A DNA stretch of 64,000 nt from Bin94 sp965215535 (GTDB taxonomy: Bacteria; Gemmatimonadota; Gemmatimonadetes; Longimicrobiales; Gaopeijiaceae), in the NCBI GenBank assembly GCA_965215535.1, contig OZ244063.1:1674001-1738000 (forward strand), in the 5' to 3' direction. The position numbers and the translations under genes were made by a program. How positions within the stretch are numbered: position 1 is the first letter of the stretch; each line of letters opens with the position of its first letter. Shown here piece by piece: positions 17,801-26,203 of this stretch. The notes beneath the pieces were generated by a model. The model worked only from the letters and a program-made list of their open reading frames with translations, had not been told where the DNA came from and did not search any database.

Positions 17801-18769
17801 ATGAAGCGGTTCGCCGCCGTCGATCATGCAGAGCTTGGCCGTGGTGCCCCCCATGTCGAAGGAGAGCACATCGCCCAGATCAAGGGTGCGCGCCAGGTGA
17901 CTCGCCAGGATCGCGCCCCCGGCCGGCCCCGATTCGACCAGCCGCACCGGCGCCGACGTTGCCGTCTCGAGGGTGGCGAGCCCTCCGCCCGAGGTCATCA
18001 GCAGGAAGGGACAGATCAGGCCCGCCTCATGCAGCGACGTCGCCAGCCCGGTCAGATAGCGCGCCATGAGAGGCTGCACATAGGCGTTGGCGCAGGCGGT
18101 GGAGAGGCGTTCGTACTCGCGGATCTCGGGGCAGACTTCCGAGGCCGGAGTCACCGCAAGATGGGGGCGCTCGGCAGCCAGAATCCGGGCAATGCGCCGT
18201 TCGTGAACCGGGTTGGCATAGCCGTGAATCAGGCCGATGGCGACCGCCTCGACGTCGTGCGCATCGAGAATGGGCAGGAGATCGTGGACGGTGCGCTCGT
18301 CGAGGGGCGTGAGAATGCGGCCGCGCCAATCGATCCGCTCGGTGACGGGCAGACGCAGGCGACGCGGCACCAGGGGCTCGGGCCGATCGACGCCGATGTC
18401 GTACTGCTCGAAGCGGTTTTCGTGCGCCATTTCGAGGGCGTCGCGGTGGCCCTCGGTGACGATCAGCGCGGTGCGGGCGCCCTTGCGCTCAATGAGCGCG
18501 TTGGTGGCCAGAGTGGTGCCATGAATGACGATCTGCACGGCTGCAGGCGCGATCCCGGCGGTGGCCAGAACTCTCTCGACCCCCTGCAGAACCCCGTGCT
18601 CCGGAGCCGCATGGGTGGTGAGGATCTTGGCCGTGACGAGAACGCCGCCGACCTCGAGCGCGACATCGGTGAAGGTGCCGCCGATATCGACCGCAAGACG
18701 CGCGCCCCCGGCATCCTCTCCTGCAGGCCCCGCACTCCGCCCGGCGCCCTCGCCCCCGTCAGGCGTCAT
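14882..18769 (-). CDS. Fused hydantoinase A / hydantoinase B (5-oxoprolinase-type)
   Basis: 1295 residues from ATG at 18769, which overlaps the 3' end of the SDR gene by 11 nt. Residues about 25-700 are hydantoinase A/oxoprolinase: LAVDIGGTFTDVAL, VIHGTTLATNALIERKG, VCPEIREYERLSTACANAYV, LSFDMGGTTAKL and EIGAGGGSIA. The rest, from about residue 755 (QDQIMWSRLLSVVEEQARTL), is hydantoinase B with TNDPWEGTGHLNDF, GSLSAIEV and FRGGLGQVMEIEHA. The family hydrolyses cyclic amides such as 5-oxoproline or hydantoins with ATP. In most bacteria A and B are separate; the fused form resembles eukaryotic 5-oxoprolinase. An Ala/Gly/Ser-rich linker near residues 670-750 joins the halves. Substrate unknown. 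Confidence 0.9.
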   Translation of the reverse strand: MTPDGGEGAGRSAGPAGEDAGGARLAVDIGGTFTDVALEVGGVLVTAKILTTHAAPEHGVLQGVERVLATAGIAPAAVQIVIHGTTLATNALIERKGARTALIVTEGHRDALEMAHENRFEQYDIGVDRPEPLVPRRLRLPVTERIDWRGRILTPLDERTVHDLLPILDAHDVEAVAIGLIHGYANPVHERRIARILAAERPHLAVTPASEVCPEIREYERLSTACANAYVQPLMARYLTGLATSLHEAGLICPFLLMTSGGGLATLETATSAPVRLVESGPAGGAILASHLARTLDLGDVLSFDMGGTTAKLCMIDGGEPLHSRTFEVARSYRFRQGSGLPVRIPVIEMVEIGAGGGSIATVDDLGRILVGPASAGSEPGPAAYGRGGGEPTVTDADVVLGRIDPEHFAGGSIALDRSLAEEAIVRRVGRALNLDGEVAALGVSEMVDENMSNAARTHAIEWGKGLAGRTLIAFGGSAPIHAARVAEKLELDRVLVPGDAGVGSAVGFLLAPISYEVVRSRYMRLSTFDPREVRTVLDEMREEAEAVVTSAAPGGPAAVRAHAYMRYVGQGHEIGVELPGAVMRGEEGAAEALHKAFDRSYEAVYGRTIPGLDIEVLSWTLVVEASAHNKDGAGQAGRSSSIAAPTPTCGAPSGPPTGPGDSSAELHERSALLPGARIAGPALIAESQTTTVVRPGWQAQLLPGGHLLLERAAQRSRRVAAARSSASGQDGLGALQDQIMWSRLLSVVEEQARTLVRTAFSTPVREAGDLSAGVFDLKGRMLAQAVTGTPGHVNAMAASVGCFLRDHPASTLREGDVLVTNDPWEGTGHLNDFTVVTPAFREGRLVAFFAATSHIADVGGRGFGADANQVFEEGIRIPIGHLIRQGRLDQTLMRLVRANVRDPDVAQGDLYSLAACNETGCARLVAMMTEFGLDSLDELATMIVASSRRAMLERIRAISPGRWTHRMTIDGYDRDLDLVCTLTLSPAGIHIDWDGTSPQSPWGINVPLTYTRAYASFGVRCLVGSDIPNNAGSLSAIEVSAPPGSLLNAPPPAAVSARHAIGQMLPDVVLGCLAQAMPPGSVPAEGASCLWNPVLMGGPGLTGAHRQEAESSADCPAFVVNPFHTGGTGARPGKDGLSATAFPSGVRSTPIEITETVAPLIFRRKEYIVDSGGAGRFRGGLGQVMEIEHAVGAPFAVSKMFERVRNAARGREGGKAGRAGRVMVPGVGAMRAKGREVVPPGHRIVLETPGGGGLGDPQSRDRERVRADLMDGLISAQAARAEYGLTEGDGSNDD

Positions 18770-19547
18770 CGGCAACGGGCACAGTGTAGTTGAGAGCGAG
18801 TCGCCCTCCATCGGGGTAGATCGTTTCGCCGGTCAGGTACGAGGCGTAGTCGGAGGCCAGGAAGACGGCGACGCGCGCAACCTCGTCCGGGGTGCCGAAG
18901 CGGCCCAGGGGTGTGCGCGACAGAATCGTTCGGCGCGCGGCTTCGTCGCGAATTGTCGCCTTCAGGATCTTGGTACGGATCGTTCCGGGACCGATCGCAT
19001 TCACCCGGATTCCGTGCTGCGCGAGCCCCATCGCCATGGCGCGGGTCAACTGTGCCACGCCCCCCTTGGAGGCCACATAGGGAAGCTGGTCGGGGATCGC
19101 CACAACCGAATTGACCGAGGACATGTTGATGATGGCGCCCTGCGTTTCGCGCTTCACCATCTCGCGGGCGGCCAGCCGGGCCATCAGGAAGGAGCCGCGC
19201 AGATTGACGGCGAGCACCCGGTCGAAATCCTCGACGGTGGCATCCAGGATCGACCCCCGCACGATGATTCCGGCGTTGTTCAGCAGGATGTCGCAGCCGC
19301 CGAAGCGTTCGATGCAGGCATCCATAACCCGCTGACAGTCATCCTCGGCGCTCACATCGGCTGCAACCGCTGCGGTGGCCACACCGGTTTCGGCGGCGAT
19401 CGCGCGGGCAGTTCGGGAGCACTCCTCGTCGCGCACGTCGGCCAGCAGAACGCGGGCTCCATGCCGTGCGAAGGCCTCGGCGCAGGCGGCTCCGATTCCC
19501 TGTGCGGCGCCGGTGACGATCGCTGTGCGTCCGGCAAGAGAGATCAT
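18759..19547 (-). CDS. SDR family NAD(P)-dependent oxidoreductase
   Basis: 262 residues. Classical short-chain dehydrogenase: cofactor motif TGAAQGIG, NNAG at about residue 85, catalytic Ser in INMSSVNS and YVASKGG (YxxxK), then GPGTIRTKI and YLTGETIYPDGG. Its ATG overlaps the stop of the DinB-like gene (TGATG), and its end overlaps the hydantoinase start, so the three genes form one coupled operon. It may act on an alcohol or ketone connected with hydantoin or oxoproline metabolism (inference from context). Confidence 0.9.
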   Translation of the reverse strand: MISLAGRTAIVTGAAQGIGAACAEAFARHGARVLLADVRDEECSRTARAIAAETGVATAAVAADVSAEDDCQRVMDACIERFGGCDILLNNAGIIVRGSILDATVEDFDRVLAVNLRGSFLMARLAAREMVKRETQGAIINMSSVNSVVAIPDQLPYVASKGGVAQLTRAMAMGLAQHGIRVNAIGPGTIRTKILKATIRDEAARRTILSRTPLGRFGTPDEVARVAVFLASDYASYLTGETIYPDGGRLALNYTVPVADDA

Positions 19548-20017
19548 CAGGCGTAGGGCATCTTCGGCGTCTTGCCCAGGACGCGGGCATAGACGGCCAG
19601 CGAACCGCGGTGATGGGCTGTGTGATCGATGATTCCGTTCACGATTGCGGAGCGGGGCATTCCCTTGAACATCCGCTCGTCGGGGATCGGACCGGCCAGT
19701 TCGGCGTCAGTGGCGCCCCGCACGGTCTCGATCGCCGCCGCAAAGGCCCGCTCCAGCCAGGCCTGCGCCTCTGCGAGCGAGGTCACCTTCCGCACTCGCG
19801 CATCGATCGCGGCGAAATCCAGATCCCAGCCCTCGCCGAATGCTCCCCGCACGAACCAATCTACGGTGTCGGCCGTGTGGGCAACCTGTGCGGCCACGGT
19901 GAACATCTCGGAGGTGGGGGCGAAGGACGCATCCTCTTCGGCAAAGACCCCGGTCGTTCCCTGAAAGTATCTCTGCGCGGTCTCCAACTGCACTGCGAGC
20001 CTCTCCTGCATCGTCAT
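19547..20017 (-). CDS. DinB-like family protein
   Basis: 156 residues from ATG at 20017, with a second ATG two codons on. A four-helix DinB/YfiT-type fold is suggested by QLETAQRYFQGTT, AAQVAHTADTVDWFVRGAFG and IIDHTAHHRGSLAVYARVLG. The three His positions of the metal site (HTADT, and D-HTAHH) are present. DinB-like proteins are often thiol-S-transferases or metal-dependent enzymes of unknown substrate. First gene of the DinB - SDR - hydantoinase operon. The frame stays open upstream to 20443, but that extension is low-complexity and not supported. Confidence 0.8.
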   Translation of the reverse strand: MTMQERLAVQLETAQRYFQGTTGVFAEEDASFAPTSEMFTVAAQVAHTADTVDWFVRGAFGEGWDLDFAAIDARVRKVTSLAEAQAWLERAFAAAIETVRGATDAELAGPIPDERMFKGMPRSAIVNGIIDHTAHHRGSLAVYARVLGKTPKMPYA

Positions 20018-20463
20018 TCCGGCTTCTCTCCCCCCGGTCTCATCTCCCCGGGATTGCGTGGCGGTGGGTGCGTGATTGCAATTTTGTGCGCGCACAGCGT
20101 GTGCATGTGCATATGTGCTGTGCGCAAAATCCGGATTCGGTCGATGTTCGGGGGATTGTTCGGAACGTTTCCCGCCCATTCCCGCCGTCCACATCAGTCT
20201 AGCGCACCCCGCCGCTCGACTCCACCCCGTCATTCCCGGACCCCGCGCCCCGCAACGCCTCGGATCGGCACCGGCACCGGGCCACGAACCCGCCTGAGGA
20301 GGGATCGACCGCCCGGCGGCAGGCTGCGATTCGTCCGCTTCGCGTCTTGCGTTGCGCCGTCGTATGCTGTATTCAATTTCCCCATGGCCAATTCCGCAGC
20401 GAGCCGGTCTCCCCAACAACGCTGGCGCGCCGCACACCCTCAATCACCACGCGGTGACCGAAT
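20018..20463. other. Divergent intergenic region with inverted repeat
   Basis: 446 bases between the DinB-led operon and the YjbQ-like gene. An imperfect inverted repeat lies at about 20079-20131: ATTTTGTGCGCGCACAG and CTGTGCGCAAAAT, with a TGTGC-rich centre that includes CATATG. No coding sequence is convincing in the rest. Confidence 0.45.
20079..20131. repeat. Inverted repeat, possible operator
   Basis: The left arm ATTTTGTGCGCGCACAG pairs with the right arm CTGTGCGCAAAAT if four bases (TGCG) of the left arm bulge out. The 20-odd bases between are an alternating TGTGC/TGCAT sequence. It lies upstream of the DinB operon and of the divergent YjbQ-like gene, where a regulator could act on both. 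The function is inference. Confidence 0.4.
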
Positions 20464-21576
20464 ATGATCCTCATCGACCGCCACACAACCTCCGGCAACG
20501 ACAAGGGACCCTTCCACGCCACCCTCCGCATCAAGCCGGCTTCGCGCATGGAGCTCATCAATGTGCGCGGCAAGCTGATCGAGGAGATGGGCGAGGATTT
20601 TCAAAGGTACACCCGCTCGTTCTACATCTCCAACCACACCACCGCCGGCTACCTTGACCAGCGGCTGGCCGAGTTGCTGGAGCACGACGGAAAGGGAATC
20701 GAGGGCTATCTGCAACTCTTCCAGGAGCTCTTTCCTCCGGGCGCCGACTACGTGCACGACACCATGCACCTGCGCGAAGAGCTCTCCGAGGAACAGCGCA
20801 TCAACGAACCGCTCAACGCCGATTCGCACCTCACCTTTATCGGCGCCGGGTTGCGCAACTCGGCTTCGTACGAGCTGAATGGAGCGGAACCGGTCTGGTT
20901 CGTCGAGCTCGACGGAGTGCATGTGGGGGGAACGCGCCATCGGCGAACGAGCGTTGTGGCTTACGACAATGAAGAGGAAGTTGCGCGCACGCGCATCGAG
21001 GTCGAGGCCTCGGGGCATGCGATCGACGCCCAGAATCTGCGCGATCCGGAGTTCGGATTCCTAAAGAAGCTGCAGCGCATCGTCGAGGAGCACGGCGTCT
21101 CCTTCGGCCGCTTCGACGTGACGCTTCCCGACGAGGAGAAACATGCCGGCCTGACGGTGAATGAATACGAACCTCTGCTGATGAAGTACGATCTTCGCCA
21201 GGCCCTGACGAATCCCTTCCGCTTCATGGCGCGAACCGGCAAGGACGTTTCGGCCACGCTGCGCGATCCCCGCACCATTCCCGCCAAGGCTGTCAACTTT
21301 GCGCAGTTCGATGCCGTCCACGTGCTCAATGTTCTGCTGGACCGCGTCGGTTTGCGCGACTCGGTTGTGGAGCGGGTGGTCAACCGCGCGGTGGCGCTGC
21401 CGGTTTCGCACTTCCTGCGCATGAAGCGGGGATTCAGCCTTCCGGTTCTGGACCGCACGGGCGACGGCATGGGCGAGATCGGTTGGGGCACCTACCAGAG
21501 CCCGATCCTTGTACAGTGGAAGGGGACCCGGCGCACGAAGCGGGTGCTGAATGTGCGGCTGGTGAAGTTCGTATAG
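20464..21576 (+). CDS. YjbQ (UPF0047)-like domain fused to an uncharacterised C-terminal domain
   Basis: 370 residues. The N-terminal ~165 residues follow the YjbQ/UPF0047 pattern: SFYISNHTTAGYLDQRL, a YVHDTMHLREEL block, NADSHLTFIGAGLRNSASYEL and LDGVHVGGTRHRRTSVVAYD, which match the conserved H-T-A, HD-LR, N-SHL and G-R positions. YjbQ is a small stand-alone protein of about 130-140 residues, with reported thiamin-phosphate-synthase-like side activity. Here about 190 further residues follow (from LRDPEFGFLKKLQRIVEEHG) that I cannot assign; they contain HAGLTVNEYEPLLMKYDLRQ and end in a basic beta-rich tail. It starts divergently from the DinB operon and is followed 11 nt later by the TPR gene. 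Confidence 0.7.
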   Translation: MILIDRHTTSGNDKGPFHATLRIKPASRMELINVRGKLIEEMGEDFQRYTRSFYISNHTTAGYLDQRLAELLEHDGKGIEGYLQLFQELFPPGADYVHDTMHLREELSEEQRINEPLNADSHLTFIGAGLRNSASYELNGAEPVWFVELDGVHVGGTRHRRTSVVAYDNEEEVARTRIEVEASGHAIDAQNLRDPEFGFLKKLQRIVEEHGVSFGRFDVTLPDEEKHAGLTVNEYEPLLMKYDLRQALTNPFRFMARTGKDVSATLRDPRTIPAKAVNFAQFDAVHVLNVLLDRVGLRDSVVERVVNRAVALPVSHFLRMKRGFSLPVLDRTGDGMGEIGWGTYQSPILVQWKGTRRTKRVLNVRLVKFV

Positions 21577-21587
21577 ACCGGGGAGGG

Positions 21588-24305
21588 ATGAGGGTTTGGC
21601 GCGGGTGGCTGCGGCCTGACCGGGGGACCGGGGGCAGGTGGCTTCGCGACCTTCGGTGTGGAGCGCTGGTCCTTGCCCTGGCGACCGCTCTGCCCGTCGT
21701 CGCGCAGGAAGAGACCCGGGCGGGGTTGGCCGCCCTTCGCACAGGCGACTACGACGGTGCCGTGCGCGCTCTTGGGCCCGCCGCTCGCAGGGGCAATGCC
21801 GCCGCGTTGCATGGGTGGGTGACGGCGCTCCGCGAGACCGGCGACTACGATGGTGCGATTGCGGCGGCCCGCGAGGGGGTCGAAACGGGGGTGGGGGGGG
21901 CGCGTGCGCTGCTCGGCGGCGCGCTCCTGGAGCGGGGCCGGGTGGACGAGGCGCGAGCCGTGCTGGAGGAGGCAGCCGCAGAAGAAGGCCCCTCCGGCAT
22001 GGCCGCCCGCCTTGAGCTGGGCATTCTGCACGACCGCTACGGCGACCGCGACGAGGCGCGCACCCTCTTCGACGGCTTCATCGACGACTACAACCGGTCG
22101 GCTCGCCTTGCGGCCAGCGAACTCGCCGCCGTGGGGCGCGCGCTGGTTCATCTTTCGCGCTGGAACCACGAGTACGCCCACGACGCCCTCCGCGCCCTGG
22201 ACGAGGCGCTTGCCGCCAATCCCCCCGACCATGCGGCCGGACTCGCGATCGGCGAACTCTTTCTGGAGCGCTACGACGCCCGCCAGGCCGCCGATGCCTT
22301 TACTGCGATTCTGCGCGAGAACCCCAACCATGCGGCCGCGCATCTGGGTCTGGCCCGGGTCGCGCGCCTGGAGGGCAGCGGCAATGCCCGGACCGCGCTG
22401 GAGGCCGCGCTCGCCACAAATCCCCACCTGGCCGACGCCCGCACCCTTCTGGCTCGCATCCATTTGCTGGCGGGCAACCGTGAAGCCGCCCTGGCCGAGA
22501 CCGGGGCCGTGCTCGAGGTCAATCCCGCCCACCTGGAGGCGCTGGGAAGCCGCGCCGCGATTCTGCACCTGATGCACGACGCGACCGGTTTTGCGTCCGC
22601 CATGCAGAGGATCGAATCGCTGACGCCCACCCCGACCGCGCCACTGGTTCTGATGGCCGAGCTGGCCGCCGATCATCGCAAGTACGCCGATGCCCTGGAG
22701 TTTGCGCGCATGGCCACCGAAGCCGACCCCCGGAGCTGGACCGCCTGGGGGCTCATGGGGCTCAATCAGGTGCGGCTCGGAGAGGTCGATGCAGGCCGCG
22801 CCAATCTGGAGCGCGCCTTCGTCGGCGATCCCTTCAATCTCTGGTTCAAGAACACGCTCGATCTGCTCGACACCTTTGCCGAGTACCGCATTGTCGAAAC
22901 GCCCAACTTCGAGCTGGTTCTGCATGAATCGGAGGCCGATCTGCTGGCGCCCCATGTAGAGGAGATTGCCGAGCGCGCCCACGCCGCGATGTCGCAGAGG
23001 TACGGCACCGCGCCCGAGGGACGCATCCGGGTTGAGGTCTATCCGCGACACGCCGACTTTTCGGTGCGCACGGTGGGGCTGGTGGGGCTGGGTGCGCTGG
23101 GGGTGAGCTTCGGACCCGCGCTCGCCATCGATTCGCCGGCCGCGCGCGAACGGGGGGCCTTCAACTGGGCCTCGACCCTCTGGCACGAGATTGCCCACTC
23201 CTTTCACCTGGCGCTTTCGGACAACGAGGTGCCGCGCTGGTTCTCGGAGGGCCTGGCTGTACACGAACAGCGGAAGGCCGATGCGGGGTGGGGACATCAG
23301 CCGGGCATGGGATTCATTCGCTCGCTGGCCTCGGGCGAGATGCGTCCGGTGAGCGAGCTGGATCGGGGGTTCTCGAATCCGCGCCATCCGGGCGAGGTGA
23401 TCGAGAGCTACTATCAGGCTTCGCTTGTCTTTGAGCTGATCGAGGAGCGGCACGGCTTCGATGCAATTGTGGCCATGCTGAGAGCCTACCGCGACGGCGC
23501 CGACAACGAAGAGGCCTTCGAGAGGGCGCTGGGAGTGCGACTGGAGGACTTCGATCGCGAGTTCGAGAGCTTTCTGCAGAGCAGATTCGCGGCAGCGCTG
23601 AGGTCGGTGGGGGGTGATGGGGATGCGAAGACGATGGGAGCCGAATTGGAGATGGCAACCAACATCGCAACGCTGGAGGCTGCGGTGGCGAACGCCCCGG
23701 GCCGCTTCGGGCTCCGCATGGCGCTGGGCCGGGCTCTCTTCGGAGAGGAACGCCGGGCCGAGGCCGCCGCACACTTCGAGGCCGCGCTCGAGCTCTTTCC
23801 CCGGTATGGCGGACCCGATGGCGCGCACTGGTTCCTGGGCCGAATTCGCCAGGAAGAGGGCAATGCGGCCGCCGCGATCGGGCACTACCGCGCACTCATC
23901 GACCTCAACGAAAGTCACTACGATGCGCGTCTGGCGCTGGCCGAAGTTCTGCGCCAGGAAGGCGATGATGCAGGCGCCACCGCGACGCTGCGCGATCTTG
24001 TGCATATCCATCCCTACGAGATCGACGACCATATACAACTGGCCGCACTGATGGAGACAACCGGCGATCTGGAGGGGGCAATTCTTGCGCGGCGCGCGGT
24101 TCTGGCTCTGGAGCCGGTGGACCGGGCCGCCGCCCACTACGAGCTGGCCCGCATCCTGCACCTGAATGGCGAGAGCGCCGCTGCCCGTCGCGCCGTTCTG
24201 GCTGCGCTCGAGATTGCGCCCAACTACGAGGCCGCGCTCGACCTGCTTCTGGAGCTGCGGAGCCTGGGCGGTGCGGAGCCGGACCGGGAGGAGGGCGATT
24301 TGTGA
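21588..24305 (+). CDS. Secreted TPR protein with peptidase MA-like (HExxH) domain
   Basis: 905 residues. ATG at 21588 has GGGGAGGG immediately upstream and starts a signal peptide (CGALVLALATALPVVAQ). Many tetratricopeptide repeats span residues about 30-420. A gluzincin-type metalloprotease domain follows at about 450-700 with WHEIAHSFHL (HEIAH zinc motif) and downstream WFSEGLAVHEQR, whose glutamate is the expected third ligand. More TPRs occupy the C-terminus (about 720-890), with AAHFEAALELFPRYG and RRAVLALEPVDRAAAHYELA. Peptidase MA-like TPR proteins are widespread in environmental Gram-negatives; substrates are unknown. The DUF4159 gene follows 13 nt downstream. Confidence 0.9.
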   Translation: MRVWRGWLRPDRGTGGRWLRDLRCGALVLALATALPVVAQEETRAGLAALRTGDYDGAVRALGPAARRGNAAALHGWVTALRETGDYDGAIAAAREGVETGVGGARALLGGALLERGRVDEARAVLEEAAAEEGPSGMAARLELGILHDRYGDRDEARTLFDGFIDDYNRSARLAASELAAVGRALVHLSRWNHEYAHDALRALDEALAANPPDHAAGLAIGELFLERYDARQAADAFTAILRENPNHAAAHLGLARVARLEGSGNARTALEAALATNPHLADARTLLARIHLLAGNREAALAETGAVLEVNPAHLEALGSRAAILHLMHDATGFASAMQRIESLTPTPTAPLVLMAELAADHRKYADALEFARMATEADPRSWTAWGLMGLNQVRLGEVDAGRANLERAFVGDPFNLWFKNTLDLLDTFAEYRIVETPNFELVLHESEADLLAPHVEEIAERAHAAMSQRYGTAPEGRIRVEVYPRHADFSVRTVGLVGLGALGVSFGPALAIDSPAARERGAFNWASTLWHEIAHSFHLALSDNEVPRWFSEGLAVHEQRKADAGWGHQPGMGFIRSLASGEMRPVSELDRGFSNPRHPGEVIESYYQASLVFELIEERHGFDAIVAMLRAYRDGADNEEAFERALGVRLEDFDREFESFLQSRFAAALRSVGGDGDAKTMGAELEMATNIATLEAAVANAPGRFGLRMALGRALFGEERRAEAAAHFEAALELFPRYGGPDGAHWFLGRIRQEEGNAAAAIGHYRALIDLNESHYDARLALAEVLRQEGDDAGATATLRDLVHIHPYEIDDHIQLAALMETTGDLEGAILARRAVLALEPVDRAAAHYELARILHLNGESAAARRAVLAALEIAPNYEAALDLLLELRSLGGAEPDREEGDL

Positions 24306-24318
24306 AGAGAGCTGTACG

Positions 24319-25152
24319 ATGACGGGGGGCTTCGGCGCGGGCCGCCTTTGGGGCCGGGGGCCGGTTGCGGTCGTGGCCGGGCTGGTTCTGGCAACCGCGA
24401 TTGCCGGCGTACCGGAGCGCGCCGAAGAGGAAGCCGGGTTGGGGGCGCCGTCGCCTGACCCCCATCAGGATTTTCTGAATGTTCCCTACGATGGCAGCTA
24501 CACATTTGTGCGCGTTCGCTTCAACGGCTTCCGCAATCGCGGCTTCGGGGGCGGCTTCGGGCGCGGCGGCGGTCCCGGCTGGGCTCACGACTATCCCTAT
24601 GCAGACAATAATTTTATCAGGATTCTGGACGAAATCACAATATTGGGCCCCAACACAGTCGGCACAAACATTATCGATGCCGATGACCCCGATCTGTTGC
24701 GCTACCCGATCGCATACATATCGGAGCCGGGCGAGTGGTCGCCTACCCGGGCCGAGGTGGAAAATGTGGCCGCGTATCTGCGCAAGGGCGGCTTTCTGAT
24801 CCTGGACGACTTTCGCGGCAATGGCGAGTGGCGCAATGTCGAGGCCATCTTCGGCGCCATCCTGCCCGGCCACCGCTTTCGCCTTCTGGAGCTCGAGGAA
24901 CCCGTCTTCAACTCATTCTTCGAGATCGAGACGCTCGAGCTGCCGCCGCCGACCTTTGGACAGTACCGGCCGCTCTTCCTGGGTCTGCACGAACACGACG
25001 ACCCCGACGGCAGATTGATGGTGATCGCCAACTTCAACAACGACATTGGCGACTACTGGGAGTATTCCGACATGGGCTACTACCCCATCGATCTGTCAAA
25101 CGAGGCGTACAAGTTCGGAGTCAACTACATTATCTATGCAATGAACAGGTAG
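24319..25152 (+). CDS. DUF4159 domain protein
   Basis: 277 residues from ATG at 24319. A hydrophobic signal (AVVAGLVLATAIAG) is followed by a Gly/Arg/Phe-rich patch (FGGGFGRGGGPGW) and the DUF4159 domain: YPYADNNFIRILDEITIL, YLRKGGFLILDDFRGNGEW and the end NEAYKFGVNYIIYAMNR. The domain adopts a glutamine-amidotransferase-like fold and is usually encoded beside MoxR, DUF58 and BatA-type genes. These occur at 28-32 kb here, separated by two minus-strand genes. Probably acts in the same periplasmic or membrane-stress complex (inference). Confidence 0.85.
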   Translation: MTGGFGAGRLWGRGPVAVVAGLVLATAIAGVPERAEEEAGLGAPSPDPHQDFLNVPYDGSYTFVRVRFNGFRNRGFGGGFGRGGGPGWAHDYPYADNNFIRILDEITILGPNTVGTNIIDADDPDLLRYPIAYISEPGEWSPTRAEVENVAAYLRKGGFLILDDFRGNGEWRNVEAIFGAILPGHRFRLLELEEPVFNSFFEIETLELPPPTFGQYRPLFLGLHEHDDPDGRLMVIANFNNDIGDYWEYSDMGYYPIDLSNEAYKFGVNYIIYAMNR

Positions 25153-25195
25153 AGGGAAGGACACAATCCGGGCGGACAGCCTGTGCGCAGTTCCG

Positions 25196-26203
25196 TCACC
25201 CTCTGTCAAGATGCAAAACCACAACCGCTTCAATGCCCAGCTCGCCTGTCCGGGACGCCACAACATAATCGCGACCGATCTCCCGGACTGTCATGCGGTT
25301 CATATCAAGACGGGCTGCAATGGCACCTGCCGGATCGAAGATGGTCCACCATGAAGTGGTTGCGCCGGGCAAGGTGTAGTCGCGCACCCACAGATAGCCG
25401 GCAGCGTCGCCCAAAACCCGATTGAAGGTGGGCAGCGTTGCTGCCATGGGAACGTCGGGGTCGGCGTCCTCCAACAGACTGCGGTGATGATCGCCGGGAA
25501 CGATCGGCAACCGCTTCATGCGGATGATGCGCTCGAGACCGCCATTCGTCGAATTGTGAGCCCGCAGTTCATAGCTGTCATTGGGACCCGCAATGATCTG
25601 CGATCCCCAGATGCCCGCGATCATCCTGCGGGAGTAGAAGATATCCCGCAGCGCCCGATTGCGATTGCGACGGGTAAAGTGTTCGGCGTGCGGATATGGA
25701 CCGATGATCGTAACCGGATCTCCCGTCGCACTGCGTACCTCGACAAAGCCGGACAACCGTTCGTACTCCTCGCGCTGATCCCAATTGTCCAGCGCTGTAT
25801 TGAGATCGAAGTGAAGCGTCACAATCCGTTCGAAAACAAACATCCGGTTTCCAGTCACGCCAAGCAAAAAGAGTTGGGGCGCTTCGGGGATTGTGAACGT
25901 GCGCCCGAGGTTGCCATCGATGTCAAAGACCGTCAACCTGCGCGGCCACCGATCCCACACCACCACCGAATCACTGCCCATCTTGCGCAAGCCGCCAATG
26001 AATTGAAATTCGCCCGGTCCATCGCCCATCCGCCCCCAGCTCTGCACATAGCTCCCGCCTTCGTCATATTCCCGGAGTGCGGCACGGTCCGCGACCAGAA
26101 TTCCGCCGGTGGGCAGGCGAATTGCGCCGGAAATCGTTTCAAATTGATATTCCGCAGGCGCGCGCAGCTCATCGCCGATCGTCAGAAGGGGCTCGTCGGC
26201 CAC
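25196..26203 (-). CDS. Six-bladed beta-propeller protein
   Basis: 335 residues from GTG at 26203, which has GGAGAG six nt upstream. Blade motifs include SGAIRLPTGGILVADRAALREY, SYVQSWGRMGDGPGEFQF, the typical signature of secreted six-bladed propellers in this kind of genome, and DAAGYLWVRDYTLPG. The frame is open upstream and contains a lipobox-like FAIGCGGD near 26331, but no good signal peptide precedes it in this frame. One appears only if one base is added in the T4 run (minus strand, about 26344-26347), giving a start at ATG 26400. The N-terminus is therefore uncertain. Function unknown. Confidence 0.7.
   Translation of the reverse strand: MADEPLLTIGDELRAPAEYQFETISGAIRLPTGGILVADRAALREYDEGGSYVQSWGRMGDGPGEFQFIGGLRKMGSDSVVVWDRWPRRLTVFDIDGNLGRTFTIPEAPQLFLLGVTGNRMFVFERIVTLHFDLNTALDNWDQREEYERLSGFVEVRSATGDPVTIIGPYPHAEHFTRRNRNRALRDIFYSRRMIAGIWGSQIIAGPNDSYELRAHNSTNGGLERIIRMKRLPIVPGDHHRSLLEDADPDVPMAATLPTFNRVLGDAAGYLWVRDYTLPGATTSWWTIFDPAGAIAARLDMNRMTVREIGRDYVVASRTGELGIEAVVVLHLDRG

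Noticed and set aside
21492..24161. An 889-codon minus-strand frame opposite the TPR/peptidase gene
   Set aside because: The plus strand encodes TPRs and an HEIAH metalloprotease; the minus frame is a shadow.
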